From: Talaromyces rugulosus
Taxonomy: Eukaryota; Ascomycota; Eurotiomycetes; Eurotiales; Trichocomaceae
Length of the DNA stretch: 64,000 nucleotides
Direction of reading: 5' to 3'
NCBI RefSeq assembly: GCF_013368755.1
Contig: NC_049564.1
Span: forward strand, 4,100,001 to 4,164,000
The position numbers and the translations under genes are program-made. Below the pieces are notes generated by a model, which did not search any database, was not told the origin of the DNA, and saw only the letters and a program-made list of their open reading frames with translations. Of this stretch, positions 47,716 to 58,307 are shown one piece after another (position 1 is the first letter of the stretch; every line of letters begins with the position of its first letter).

Positions 47716-48625
47716 GTCGGCAACCTCTCTGTCGTGTGCTAATTTTCACCCAACTAATAGTATTAATTAAATTGATATGTTGTGGGGTTATAGATTTAGT
47801 TTCTTATGGAGTTTGAAGAACTTTCTTTTATCTATTACCAGTCGACTTTTCGAGATAGCTACTATTTGCTGTTAATTATCAGTTGTTTTTGTGTATACTA
47901 TTTAAGGTTCTTGTACTTCAGCCAGTTCTGTTGATGTTGCTTCCTGTTTTAAAGTGAAGGATTAATCTACTAGTATTTGCCCTTTATCCAATGATACTAG
48001 TGACAACTTTCTAGCCCCTGGAGACCAAAAAAAAGATTAATAATAAGTTGGAACTACTACACATTAACCCCTTATAAAGTCTAATCAATGACATGCTATG
48101 CTCTCAGAGAGCTTTTACCATTAATCCTTCCAACGAGCACATAAGTAGACATTAATATAAAAATCTATCCAAAGTAGTCAGGAGAATCACTAAGCAATAG
48201 GACCAGTATAAAATAACATCAACATTAATAAAACACATTCAATGTTCTAGACCTCACACTAAATTACCTAGAAGATTTCCGTTAGTCCGTTGGCTGCGGG
48301 ACAACAGTGGACAATTACCTAATTAAGGCCCTCTGTCGCACTTTTCCAAAAACATTAATTAATTGCAATAATATTATCTACCATGTCGTGCAGACATACG
48401 TTGAAGTGCCGGAGACTCTCGGGTATTGCCGAGCCCATTCCTCAGGGGAGAAACCGAGGCGGCTGTCTTTTACTTTATTCTATTTCTTATCTAGTGCATC
48501 TTCAACGTTACGTTTCGGATCTTTGAAGCATAAAGGTAAACAAATCTTTTCCAGAAATGGAAGCTTCACGTTGGTAAGGTGTGATATTCAACGAGAATTA
48601 TCAATATCTCAAATCTCAGCTCGAC
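47716..48625. promoter_or_regulatory. AT-rich interval and promoter of the HglS-like gene
   Basis: About 0.9 kb. The left 600 bp are AT-rich with no coding sense. The right 250 bp are the upstream region of the 2-oxoadipate dioxygenase gene and contain one CTCGG-N6-CCGAG palindrome (separate entry). Confidence 0.55.
48418..48433. promoter_or_regulatory. CGG-N6-CCG palindrome (CTCGG/CCGAG arms) upstream of the HglS-like gene
   Basis: CTCGG GTATTG CCGAG has perfect 5-bp arms and lies 193 bases before the ATG. The inverted CGG triplets with 6-bp spacing are the classic site type of a dimeric Zn2Cys6 factor such as Ppr1. Confidence 0.6.
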
Positions 48626-50098
48626 ATGATGCTATCGACACTGCATTCTGGCAGGGTTCACCCGGACGAGTTGCGCACGTCTTTCGCGCTGGCCATGTCG
48701 CACATGTATAAAAACGAAGTGCCCCTATACGGCAATCTGGTGCACATTGTGCAGTCTGAAAACAACGAAATCCTTATGAGCAACAGTAATACTATGCCTC
48801 CTGATAGCCGCGAGCGCCTCACCCTCGAGCGCCACGGTGCGATCCGGCTGGGCAAGGCCGAGGAGCTGTACACAGTTCGACGCATCTTCGCCCTGCTGGG
48901 TATGCAGCCTGTTGGATACTACGATCTTTCGGTAGCAGGTCTGCCTGTGCATGCCACCTGCTTTCGCTCCATTGACACCAAATCGCTGGCCGTGAACCCG
49001 TTCCGCGTCTTCACCACACTGCTGCGGCCGGAGCTGATACGCTCCCCGGCAGCCCACGACCTGGCTCTCCAGCTTCTCCAGCGCCGGAATATCTTCAGCC
49101 AAGAGCTGCTGAGAATGCTGGACGTTGCAGAGGCCGTAGGTGGACAATTGAGGGTCGAACAGGCCGAGATCTTTATCTGTGAGGCTTTACGCACCTTCAG
49201 TTGGGCCCCACTGGCCGAGGCCTCCCAGACTGAGTACCAGTTGCTGCAGGCAGAGAATCCCATTCTGGCCGACATCGCCAGCTTCCGCACAGCTCACATC
49301 AATCACCTGACACCTCGCGCACTGGACATTGACGCAGCCAGGGCTGCCATGGCAGCCGAAGGTATGCCTGTGAAAGATCTAATCGAGGGCCCTCCTAGGC
49401 GGAAATGGCCTATCCTGTTGCGTCAGACGAGCTTTCTCGCCCTGGAAGAGAAGATACAGTTCAAATCAAGAGACACGCCACCACCTTTTGGTGAAGAGAA
49501 TGCAAAGAAAAATGTCGGCAACCTAGTGGATGGCTCCCACAAGGCCCGTTTCGGCGAGATCGAGGAACGCGGGGCTGCCGTGACCCCTGCAGGGCGGGCT
49601 CTCTACGATAAATTGTTGGAGAGCAGTATGCACGAAGCGGGATGCCAGAGGACATCTCCCGAGGCTGTTGACGACACGTTTCGAGCGTACCCCGACACGT
49701 GGGATGAGCTACGTAAGCAAGAGCTCGTATATGTCAAGTATAGCTTTACCGGAAAATTGCCCTCGTCAGCGCTACTGGCCTCGGAGCTCGGTAAACCCGT
49801 CGTAAGTCCATCTATCATCGAGAGTCTAATTGAGGATGGCTATCTCGGGACTTCGCCCATCACATATGAGGATTTCCTACCTTTTTCAGCGGCGGGTATT
49901 TTCCAATCCAATTTAAGCCGAAACTCTAAACCGCTCCAAGTAGGTGAGTCGCAACAGGCTGCTCGGCAGGCTGACATGGTGGGCTTGGAACATGCCTTGG
50001 GGTGCTCTGTTATAGACCCGGATGTTCTGTATGCTCGAGCGCAGGAAGAGAGCTTGGAATCGAGTTTGTTGAATTTGAAATCTCTCCTCATTAGATAG
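48626..50098 (+). CDS. 2-oxoadipate dioxygenase/decarboxylase homologue (HglS, DUF1338 family)
   Basis: Iron-dependent enzyme related to bacterial HglS, which converts 2-oxoadipate to D-2-hydroxyglutarate and CO2 in lysine breakdown; plant relatives do the same. A single exon of 490 residues, close to the bacterial length of about 460. The signature blocks are complete: LERHGAIRLGKAEELYTVRR with metal-ligand His70 and the substrate-binding Arg74, GMQPVGYYDLSVAGLPVHAT, and ASFRTAHINHLTPRALDID with His224/His227. EGPPRRKWPILLRQTSFLAL comes next, and the Glu ligand lies in RFGEIEERGAAVTPAGRALY. By family knowledge the metal is held by two His and one Glu, all present. The ATG at 48626 places His70 exactly as in the bacterial enzyme. 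Absence of introns among intron-bearing neighbours is compatible with acquisition from bacteria, though old fungal homologues also exist. It is the first gene of the 48-62 kb cluster. Confidence 0.88.
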   Translation: MMLSTLHSGRVHPDELRTSFALAMSHMYKNEVPLYGNLVHIVQSENNEILMSNSNTMPPDSRERLTLERHGAIRLGKAEELYTVRRIFALLGMQPVGYYDLSVAGLPVHATCFRSIDTKSLAVNPFRVFTTLLRPELIRSPAAHDLALQLLQRRNIFSQELLRMLDVAEAVGGQLRVEQAEIFICEALRTFSWAPLAEASQTEYQLLQAENPILADIASFRTAHINHLTPRALDIDAARAAMAAEGMPVKDLIEGPPRRKWPILLRQTSFLALEEKIQFKSRDTPPPFGEENAKKNVGNLVDGSHKARFGEIEERGAAVTPAGRALYDKLLESSMHEAGCQRTSPEAVDDTFRAYPDTWDELRKQELVYVKYSFTGKLPSSALLASELGKPVVSPSIIESLIEDGYLGTSPITYEDFLPFSAAGIFQSNLSRNSKPLQVGESQQAARQADMVGLEHALGCSVIDPDVLYARAQEESLESSLLNLKSLLIR

Positions 50099-50427
50099 TA
50101 AACCTAAGGGAAAATAAACATAATGAGGTGGTTACGGGCTGCGCAATGTGGCAACGTTACAGCATCAAGCTTTTGATCTGCTTCCCTCAAGTATCCTGCT
50201 AGAAGGCGTTCATAAGTGACTTATAATGGGCTATGTTCAGCCTGTAGTCATCAGACAATGTCTTGTACATAAATGAAGACTAGTAGAATTGTAAGCTTGT
50301 CAACAACTGCAGGTCGTATACCCTAGCAGCTTTTCTTTCTGCGAATATTGCATAAACATATTTCCTAGGACTTTTATTATACAAATGAAAATGCCATCCA
50401 GTCCAATAACTACAGTAGATACTGTCA

Positions 50428-51294
50428 CTACATGATATTTCTTTCAACCATAGGACCCGTTCGCTGGCTGTCCAGGTCTTTCCAGTGGGCCTGGCGTCTC
50501 CTGACAACCCCCGAGTAAAACCAGCTCGCCATGGTGAAAACGTCATACACGGGCAGGTTGACTGCTTCTTGTACCGACTGGCCAAAGGGAGGCATCTGGG
50601 TGCACTCAAGCACAATGGCTCCGACGTCAGGGTGGTCCGCAACAAGGCTTTTTGCAGCATCGACTAATTCAGTCTCAATGGCATCGAAGCTGTACGGGCT
50701 CTGCATGCGTACCAGCCGCTGCAAGTGCCCTCCGTCAGGTGCACCGCGGATGTAGCAGCGCGCAGCATTTTGCTCAGGAATTCCGAGGCGCTCAAAGTGG
50801 AGTGGTCCGAGTTCAGCAGCATTATAGGTGATGATGCCGATCTTCTCATCCGGCGCAAGCCAGGCGAGGATGGAAGGGATTTGAAGCAGAGAGGAGGTGG
50901 CAACAGGGATGGGCAGTCTCGCCGCAAGCCTGTTTTACGGGGTTAGTTAACCTCAAAAGTTTCGCTTCTCAGGTGTTTGGAGAAGCTGGCAGCAAAAGTA
51001 CACCTACAATGGTTGGACCATGGCGAGAAAGCCACAGCTGGTGATGATACCGCAAGCGCCTCTGTCGGCTAGTCTCTTGCCAGCAGCGACAAAACTCTCA
51101 ATGAACTCGTCATTATAGTCGTCCTTGGACACAAGCGCGCCTTCCTTGGAGCCATTGGCGAGCTCTCGAATGATAGGGAAATTCCATGTGAGTTCACTGA
51201 AGGCATCACCAGCGGGTCGGTAGAAGAAACACTCTACGGCGATAAAGCCGATAGGGGGAAGGCCATCCCGATCCTCAGCTCTGTAGTCGGTCAT
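50428..51294 (-). CDS. Asp/Glu racemase superfamily protein
   Basis: Two exons, 51294-51008 and 50929-50428, give 262 residues of the Asp/Glu/hydantoin racemase superfamily, which also holds maleate isomerase and arylmalonate decarboxylase. The two catalytic cysteines expected of the fold are present: Cys87 in GIITSCGFLAM and Cys205 in IVLECTQMPPFG. The Rossmann-like half-domains can be followed (LPPIGFIAVECFFYRPAGDA, IPVATSSLLQIPSILAWL, EKIGIITYNAAELG). The reaction could be racemisation, isomerisation or decarboxylation of a small acid; the sequence does not say which. The gene is convergent with the HglS-like gene (stop codons 329 bp apart). Its promoter holds two overlapping CTCGG...CCGAG palindromes. 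The ATG at 51294 gives MTDYRAEDRDGLPPIGF, the usual start of such fungal proteins. Confidence 0.85.
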
Positions 51295-52129
51295 TTTGTA
51301 GCTTGACAAAAGATAATATGGTGATCCCTGTTTAATTCCTGTGTTCACTGGGTTTATAATGTTGTATTTCCATTTATACGTTCTATTACCTTCATTTTTC
51401 TCTGTATCTTATCTCGGCCCCGGCTCCGAGCTCGGGAAATGCCGAGTTCTTTTGATAAGTAGCTTCTAGATTTTTTAGATTACTAGCCCGTTTTCTAAAA
51501 GAATGGGGTGTCGACCGAGCATTATTATAAACATTAAGAATATGTCGAATTGGTAGTCACTCTTTATCCAATTCTTCCGGCGGCAATAAACCAATATCAG
51601 TGTAATTCTGAGATGTTTGCAATCAGCACCGCAGCATTGGCCAATTATTTCGTGATATTTACGACACACATTTGAACTCATGCCATACATAGATCTGCTA
51701 ATAGCCATAGGCGGGTAAAAGAACGTTTCAGAGGTTGTACATGCATCGCCACTTCTTCGACCACGGAAATTCCTTGTTTAATCACACCGCCATTGTAGAA
51801 CAATTAATATTATAAAAGCCTGTACTTGATCTTGCTCGTAGATTTTCTATCATCTGTACGTAAACGAAATGTGTCTAAAGAATTAGCTTCATGTACGTTT
51901 CAATTTGGATTCAAAGTTTCTTTATATCGCGTAATCATGACCAGCCGAAATAGACATCACGCTTATAAAAGCATAATGACAATAGAGATGCCTCCACGAC
52001 CAATTGCATAACCTTGGCTCTGCCTGAAAACTTCAACTATCCTAACCTTGAACCTGATGTATTTAATTGAATATATCCTGATTCTTCATTCTCGAATAGA
52101 ACAACATAAAACCTGTCTGATCCACGCCC
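51295..52129. promoter_or_regulatory. Promoter of the racemase-family gene and 3' flank of the MFS gene
   Basis: 835 bp, AT-rich except around 51410-51450, where the palindromic operator-like sequence lies. No gene seen. Confidence 0.55.
51413..51446. promoter_or_regulatory. Two adjoining CTCGG...CCGAG palindromes upstream of the racemase-family gene
   Basis: CTCGG GAAATG CCGAG at 51431-51446 repeats the 6-bp-spaced site seen in the other cluster promoters. Immediately left of it, 51413-51430 reads CTCGG-N8-CCGAG with the same arms and 8-bp spacing. The pair lies about 120-150 bases upstream of the start. Confidence 0.65.
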
Positions 52130-53964
52130 TTAGTCTTTCACAGCAACAGCCTTTCCAGTTGTAGCTTCGCTCTCGTGGTCACTACGTCGACTCAATACAT
52201 GATCAGCCATCATATACCTAATTGCTCGGTTTGAGGATGGGAAAGAACGCCTTACCTTGTCTCCAAAGACTCGATGACTACTACTGCCTTGGTCCGCTTG
52301 TATTGATTCCACCAAGGACCCTCAAATAAATCATCCAGCTTTTCCAGATCCACACCAGCTGTCTCAGGAACGACCAAGAACGCGTAGATAAGGGCCAAGA
52401 AGCACCAGCCGGCAAAGAAGAGGAATCCTCCCCAGTTATCGGTCTTGGCAAGCAAAGATGGGACACCCTTGTTGACGCCGAAGAAAAACAGCCAGTGAAA
52501 GGTCTGAGTCAGGGCGGCACCGAATGAGCGGATCTGGTTTGGCCATAACTCTGAGACAAACACATAGGGCAATACTAAAAGGCCTGCGTTGGTTTTCAAG
52601 TTAGCCTTTATTTCTCGACTTGGGGAACGATTTCGACCAAAATGAAGACAATAGCACATACCTACGGCATAGCCGAAGCCATGAATAAAGATGGCGGCGA
52701 TAGCAGCTTGACCCGCAGCGTTAGAAACAGGACCTGCTTGGTGGTACTTGATAAATACGCCAATGTAAATATCCGAAAACATCTGTATAGTAATGCCAAT
52801 AAACAGACTGTTTCGACGGCCAAGTGCGTCGACAAAGAAAAAGCTGGCGATTATAGTGTAGAAGAATTTTCCTACACCATACATTGCAGCGACAAATAGA
52901 CTGTAAGAGGAACCGCCTGTGACACCGACCATATTAAGTACTGGCACCAGATAAGTCGTTATGCTGTTTGCTCCGGATAGCTGGGCCAAGGCGTAAGAAA
53001 TCAAGGCCTGTTGAGTACGTCGGAGGTTCGCTGGGACCAGAAACGTTTCCTTTAGAATAGCTCTTAAGCCCCGAAGGGAATACGACGTTCCATTCCCATA
53101 AGCGCTGCGCTCCTTGGCGAGGGACTTTTTGATATCCTGCAGCTCAGATTGCACGCGTGGATGATCAAGGGGCAAGCCTCGGATTTTCACGAGGGCCTCG
53201 GTAGCTTCTTCGTCGCGACCTGCCAGGAAGAGCCAACGGGGGCTCTCAGTGACGAAGAAACTGGCGACGATTACGAACGCCATGATAATGCACGGCACAA
53301 AAAAGGGAATCTGCCACTGCAGCGAACTGGCAGCCATGTGGACAAAACAGCCATAGACTGTGAATGCGGCTAAGAAAAGTGAAAGTAGGAGGACGACGGT
53401 GAACCAGGTAGTGAGCAGGCCACGGATCTCAGTCGGAGCGATTTCCACGAGCGATACAGGCCCGATTACCGTAAGGGGTCCAATGCCGAATCCAGCCACA
53501 ATGCGTCCGGCGTATATGGTGGCGAGGTTTCCCTGAGAGCCGACGGCAATCATCTGGCCGAGGATCCAGATACAAGTATACAGGCGAAAAGACCATAGAC
53601 GGCCCACACGGTCGTTGATGAAGAATGACAGAGCCGCCCCGACACCACATCCTATGTACACCAGGGATACAAAGTTGGAAACCTGGGCTGGATTGGACGC
53701 GGAAGTGATGCCGAATTCTGCTGAGAAGCCAGGCAGAGAGGGTATAGTAGCGCTTGAGCCTTGGTCCCAACCTGAGAGGCGGTTAGTTGATGTTCATCTT
53801 GACAAAATGACTAAACGAGTAAGGGGGATAAACTTACAAAGAGGTATTCCAGCAAGCGCATAGAGTGCCGACGACGTCAAGAGCGTGCGATTGACGATCA
53901 ATGACCTTGGAGAAGTCTTGATGTTTTTAATGTACTTTGCGAGGGTTGAGTCTTTAAAAACCAT
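52130..53964 (-). CDS. MFS transporter, sugar/quinate/lactose permease-like
   Basis: Plasma-membrane proton symporter of the sugar porter family. Four exons, 53964-53838, 53771-52662, 52583-52256 and 52190-52130, give 541 residues in consistent phase. Twelve helices can be followed. Landmarks are DQGSSATIPSLPGFS at the end of helix 1, FFINDRVGRLWSFR in the loop between helices 2 and 3, GRIVAGFGIG, the VTESPRWLFLAGR motif in the central loop, QQALISYALAQLSGANSITTY in helix 7, VDALGRR, and VPETAGVDLEKLDDLFEG after helix 12. The substrate cannot be read: relatives carry quinate, lactose, uronates or amino-sugar acids. If the last intron is retained, the protein stops at once after ESLETR, so the tail is the least certain part. 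It is divergent from the FAD oxidase gene across a 637-bp promoter with two CGG-N6-CCG sites and is probably the importer of the cluster's substrate. Confidence 0.88.
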
Positions 53965-54237
53965 CTTTGCTGATGTCTGTGATTTTGACTCCTATATTTT
54001 TTGTTGCTTCCCCTCAGTGAGAAGGTCTCGGGCCAGATAGTCAAGACTGCGGTTGAGGTCTTATGGAAACCCTGCGTTGGCTCGTCTGTTTATCTTGGTC
54101 CCTCATCATGGCAATATACGCCATGCTAAGAAGTAAGAAGTCTAGAGCAGCGATAAGCTCTTTCCTCTAACACAGAATGAGCGGCGCTGATTGAATATGA
54201 GCTGGGGAAGTATCCGGGCTGGATTTGAAAGTTAGAA

Positions 54238-54253
54238 CTCGGTAGAAGCCGAT
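54238..54253. promoter_or_regulatory. CGG-N6-CCG site in the MFS/oxidase promoter
   Basis: CTCGG TAGAAG CCGAT; the arms TCGG/CCGA are a perfect inverted pair, with one mismatch in the fifth position. About 274 bases upstream of the MFS start. Confidence 0.55.
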
Positions 54254-54450
54254 GGGTCTCAACCACCTTAATTTCAAACTGCGAACTCCATGACTAGTAA
54301 ACTTTGCTAGTAGTATGTAGCATGATGGACGCTACGTGAGAGGGGGACGCAATACCTAGGAACTATGTGGGGGGTGGCTTATCTTCTTAACCCACCTCAT
54401 ACTAGAGTCAGCACTATAAATGCTGTTATCGTTATCGCCATCCAATTATG

Positions 54451-54466
54451 GTCGGGAGAATCCGAC
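54451..54466. promoter_or_regulatory. CGG-N6-CCG palindrome (GTCGG/CCGAC arms) in the MFS/oxidase promoter
   Basis: GTCGG GAGAAT CCGAC has perfect 5-bp arms, 136 bases before the FAD oxidase ATG, with the same spacing as the other cluster sites. Confidence 0.6.
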
Positions 54467-54601
54467 TTTCGTTGGTGTTCACCCCTGCAACCCCAGATCA
54501 GATAGGGTGGTACATTCGCATTGCCACTCGCCCATGGTAGGCGCATTGAGCACATATCAAGATCTGCTTGCCGGCAGCATCACGGTGTTGTATAACCAAA
54601 A

Positions 54602-56110
54602 ATGCCGCACCGAATTCCGACCAAGAATGAGCCGATTATCATCGTGGGTGCCGGAGCCTTTGGCCTAAGTACTGCTCTGCACCTTGCCCGTCGCGGCTAT
54701 ACCGACGTGACAGTATTTGATAAACAACCGTATGACAAGTCACTTTACTCATACTTCAACGGCTGTGATGCAGCGTCTGCAGGTAACCAAAAAAAGCCGG
54801 GTGGTGACTTCTAGTGAAGACAAGCTGACGCAAGAGACTCTCCAGATGTCAACAAGATCATAAGAGCAGGCTATGGCAAGGATGTTATTTACCAGGCCCT
54901 AACTCTTGAGGCTTTGGCAGGCTGGGATCAGTGGAATGCCGAGCTAGAGAGCGGCCAGACGGTGCCTACAGGAATGACTACCGCAGATCGTGTCTGGATC
55001 AACAACGGACATTTATCCATGACCGATGGTGCGGTGTTACCTCCTTTTGAGCAGGCCAGCCTCGAGTCCATGCCCAAGAACACTCAGCTCGTCGCCACAA
55101 ACCCACATGATGTACAACTTGCAAAGTCGCTAGGTGTGAACCTCGAACCATTCAAGAGACAAAACCCTAGCCGGCCAAATGTGGCCATCTATGATCGTAC
55201 GGGTGGTCTGACATATGCCGACAAAGCGTGTCGATTCGCGCTGCACAAGGCCCGCAGCTACGACGCAAAGTTCGTCCTCGACCCTGTAGCAGGCGAGCTC
55301 AAGGAACTACTACGCGGCTCCAATGGGGAAGTAACCGGCATTCGCACGGCGGACGGGAAATCTCATCAGGCTGTTATGGTCATACTGGCGTGTGGCGGTT
55401 GGACGCCGTCGATACTGCCGGCCCTGGACGGGTTGAACGAGGCTACAGCTGGCTCGGTGGCGCTGCTCAAGATCCCTTGGGAGTCGCCTCTCTTTGACCG
55501 GTTCGCACCCGAAAACTTCCCCAGCTGGATGCACAAGATGCGTGACGGCCACGCCGGGGGTCTATACGGCTTCCCTCGGACGGATGACGGCTGGTTGAAA
55601 ATTGGCTACCGAGGCACCAAGTACACAAACCCGCAGGTGCAGAGCGATGGGCGCGAGCGCAGCGTGCCCATCACTCGGTGGTCCAAGGGGCAAACGATAA
55701 AGGGAATCCCAAAGCAAGCGTTGAGCGTGATTCAGACGTTCCTCGACGAGTATCTTCCGGAACTCGGAGAGGCGGGCATAAAAATATCCATGACCCGCAT
55801 TTGCTGGTATAATGACAGCTTTGACAACCACCTCACAATTGACAGAGTTCCCGGCATGGCTGGAATGATGGTGGCCACCAGCGGGAGTGGCCACGCCTTC
55901 AAGTACTTTCCCAGTCTCGGGAACTGGATCGTTGACGTTATGGAAGGAGTTGGAATCGACAGACCAGCCATTCAGGCTTGGAGATGGAGGTCACTCGGGG
56001 GCCAGCAGACTCCTATCAATGAGATCATGCAGGGTTCGAAGGGACCCAGGGCTTTGAGTAATACAGCATTGATTACGGACTCTCGCCTTGATTCGAGTGC
56101 TAAATTATGA
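54602..56110 (+). CDS. FAD-dependent amine oxidase (sarcosine/pipecolate/saccharopine oxidase or amadoriase class)
   Basis: Flavoenzyme of the DAO family (monomeric sarcosine oxidase group), which oxidises secondary amines with O2, releasing H2O2. Two exons, 54602-54782 and 54846-56110, give 481 residues. The dinucleotide-binding fold is at the start (IIIVGAGAFGLSTALHLARR, GxGxxG at 16-21). FNGCDAASADVNKIIRAGYG follows, containing the lysine-bearing SAD-NKI-R segment typical of fructosyl-amine and saccharopine/pipecolate oxidases. The family's substrate barrel comes next (GGLTYADKACRFALHKARSY, LACGGWTPSILPALDGL, GGLYGFPRTDDGWLKIGYRG), then the C-terminal FAD-binding ATSGSGHAFKYFPSLG. Length fits the fungal group. 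The covalent-FAD Cys of sarcosine oxidases cannot be assigned with certainty. Next to an HglS homologue, an L-pipecolate or saccharopine-type substrate is attractive, but Amadori products or N-methyl amino acids are possible. Confidence 0.85.
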
Positions 56111-56510
56111 GCTCGGCGTGTCTGACTTCCAAGCACGCAGAACCAATTGGTCACCCTACATGTAGTTACGATGAAGCACATTTCATGGAGATTTTGACAA
56201 TTTGACTGCTACAATGGTTGCAGAGAGATAATATAAATAGGATTTGGCAACACATAATTATATCACCTTGGTTGTGTACAGTTCATACAAATCCCAATCT
56301 AATGAGTAAATACTCAATTTTCCTTTTGTACTGTCCATACACGTGTATAATCTGGAGAGTTTGTTATGTTTTTCTCTGTTTCTACCTAAGAGAATCAAAT
56401 TGTTGATGTTGTTTAGCACATTTCTTAAGAAAATAGTTGTATTGTCTATTCCGTTCCACCCAATGCAATAAAAATGAACATTCATTCCGCTCCTATGGCG
56501 CTTCATAACC

Positions 56511-57601
56511 CTAACCCTTGATTTCCCGGACGGGCGAGTTTGGCTTGCCCTTGGTGAAGAGCGCGCGGATGTTTTCAAAGCACTCCCGCTCAGCCTTCTT
56601 GAAGGCGACGTCCGTCAGGCCGCCCAGGTGAGGCTGGACAATGACCTTGTCGCTCTGCAAAAAGTACTGGTCAGGCTTGGGCTCGTTGACAAACACGTCG
56701 AGCCCTGCGCGAGCCACTTTGCCGCTCTCAAGCGCGGCGATGAAGCTGGGCTCGTGGATGACAGCACCGCGAGCCGTGTTGATTAGAAACACGCCGTCCT
56801 TCATGGCAGCAAACTCGGCTGCTCCGATCAGGTTCTCTGTCTCGGCGTTTAGTGGGCAGTTGAGCGACACTACGTCGGCAGCACCGAGAAGTTCGTGCAG
56901 CGTCGCACAGTATGTTGCATTGTACTTGGTCTCCTCATCAGCGGGCAGCTGCCGGCGGTTGTAGTACTTGATCTTCATGTTGAAGGCTAGAGCCTTTTTG
57001 GCCATGTACTAAATGTCTTTGAGTCAATACAAGTGCCAATAAATTTATTATTTTTTTTTTTTTGGAGTAGTACCTTTCCAATAGCTCCCATTCCTACGAT
57101 GCCCAGCGTCAAACCCTCGGGATCGCGGCCAGGCACCAAGCCGGCCCCTGCTCTCCAGACACCGCTGCGCGCACTCTTCTCGGCATTGGTGGTGTTTCTG
57201 AGAGTGGCCAGGGTCAGAAATATGGCCATGTCGGCGGTAGCCTCTGCAACAGCGTTGACGGTGTTGCAAAACCAGATACCTTTCGAGGCCATCCAGTCAA
57301 CATCGAACTCGTTGAAGCCGGCACTGGCCGACGTGATGATTTTGCAGTCAGGGACCAGGTCCTTGAGTAGGGCTTCATCGAAAGGCTCGTATGGCGGGGT
57401 GCCCATACGGATGATAAAAGCGTCAATTGGGCCGTTGTTTTTGATGTCCTCGGGGATCATCTGCTGCGTTTCAGCGCGGTTGGTGGCGGGCAGAACAGAG
57501 TATTGGAATTCGGTCTGGAAGTCCTCAAGGTAGTCCTGCCCTACGAACTTGGGCTCGCCTAGACAGACGACCCGCGGCTTGGAAGTTGGTACGATGGCCA
57601 T
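56511..57601 (-). CDS. NAD(P)-dependent D-2-hydroxyacid dehydrogenase
   Basis: Cytosolic oxidoreductase of the D-isomer-specific 2-hydroxyacid dehydrogenase family, interconverting 2-ketoacids and D-2-hydroxyacids. Two exons, 57601-57074 and 57008-56511, give 341 residues. The N-terminal catalytic half contains CKIITSASAGFNEFDVDWMA and NAVAEATADMAIFLTLATLR. The Rossmann motif GMGAIG is at 170-175; the intron interrupts just after it. The catalytic triad is intact: Arg256 in NTARGAVI, Glu285 in VNEP, His303 in QPHLGG. The residues after beta-strand 2 read YYNRR; the basic pair suggests NADP(H) rather than NAD(H). The fungal GOR1-like/mandelate dehydrogenase subgroup is closest by motif. In this cluster it could act on the D-2-hydroxyglutarate expected from the HglS-like enzyme, or on another ketoacid intermediate. 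It is tail to tail with the FAD oxidase gene (400 bp). Confidence 0.88.
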
Positions 57602-58307
57602 GATATGATTATAATAGCCTTTGCTAAAGTGGCGGAATGAGGTAGCTGTGACTGGTCTAGATACGCTAGTGATATCAAGGAAAAGGAAGTAGTGCAAAGA
57701 AGAAAAAACTAGTAGATCAAACTTGGAGCAAGTGATATTTACGCTCCCGATATTTCACGACTTAAAAGGTATCCTGACATCGACGAAGGTAATTCCTAGT
57801 TACAAGTGGGACGCCACTAAAAAAATTAAACTTCCACTACATCCCTTGCACGGCTTCCCCCGAGATGCGGAAGATCCACAACGATAGTAAAGGCACGTTG
57901 GATTTCTTCCGCCTTTCAACTTATTATTTAATTTAAAATAAATTATTTGTTGGAGCATTTTTACTAATAGACTTGTGTCTTTATCATTCCTCTTGAAGTG
58001 CGTTTTCGTGTTTGTAACACTTCTCTCTGCATGCACGTTACTAGACATATGTTCGTTCGGCTTCTTCCGTACATTGCTGTAGCAGGTCTTGGTGGGTGCA
58101 TACTAATGTCGGCAAGCTGATATCCTTCTCTGCTCCATGAGAAATAGTAAAGGATTTTTATTTGTTGAGGGGAATCCCAGTATTATTAAAAGGACATTCA
58201 TGTTTGCACACTGGGTCTCAGCGACAAAGAATAGTAACATAGTTATATATAGAGCCTTCAAATTACGAGACTTATTATACGATATTTATTTAATATTTAC
58301 ATTGCGT
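57602..58307. promoter_or_regulatory. Promoter of the dehydrogenase gene and 3' flank of the aldolase gene
   Basis: 706 bp, AT-rich in the middle; one CGG-N6-CCG site at 58058-58069. No gene seen. Confidence 0.55.
58058..58069. promoter_or_regulatory. CGG-N6-CCG site upstream of the dehydrogenase gene
   Basis: CGG CTTCTT CCG, about 457 bases upstream of the start. Only the triplets match (the flanks read T..T), so it is weaker than the extended sites. Confidence 0.4.

Larger units (their letters stand above)
53965..54601. promoter_or_regulatory. Bidirectional promoter of the MFS and FAD oxidase genes
   Basis: 637 bp between two divergent cluster genes. It contains CGG-N6-CCG sites at 54238-54253 and 54451-54466 (separate entries), so one regulator could drive import and first oxidation together. 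Confidence 0.65.

Noticed and set aside
48581..48625. Upstream start of the HglS-like protein
   Set aside because: The frame is open to 48581 but begins with GTG; the first ATG in frame is at 48626 and gives active-site spacing matching the bacterial enzyme.
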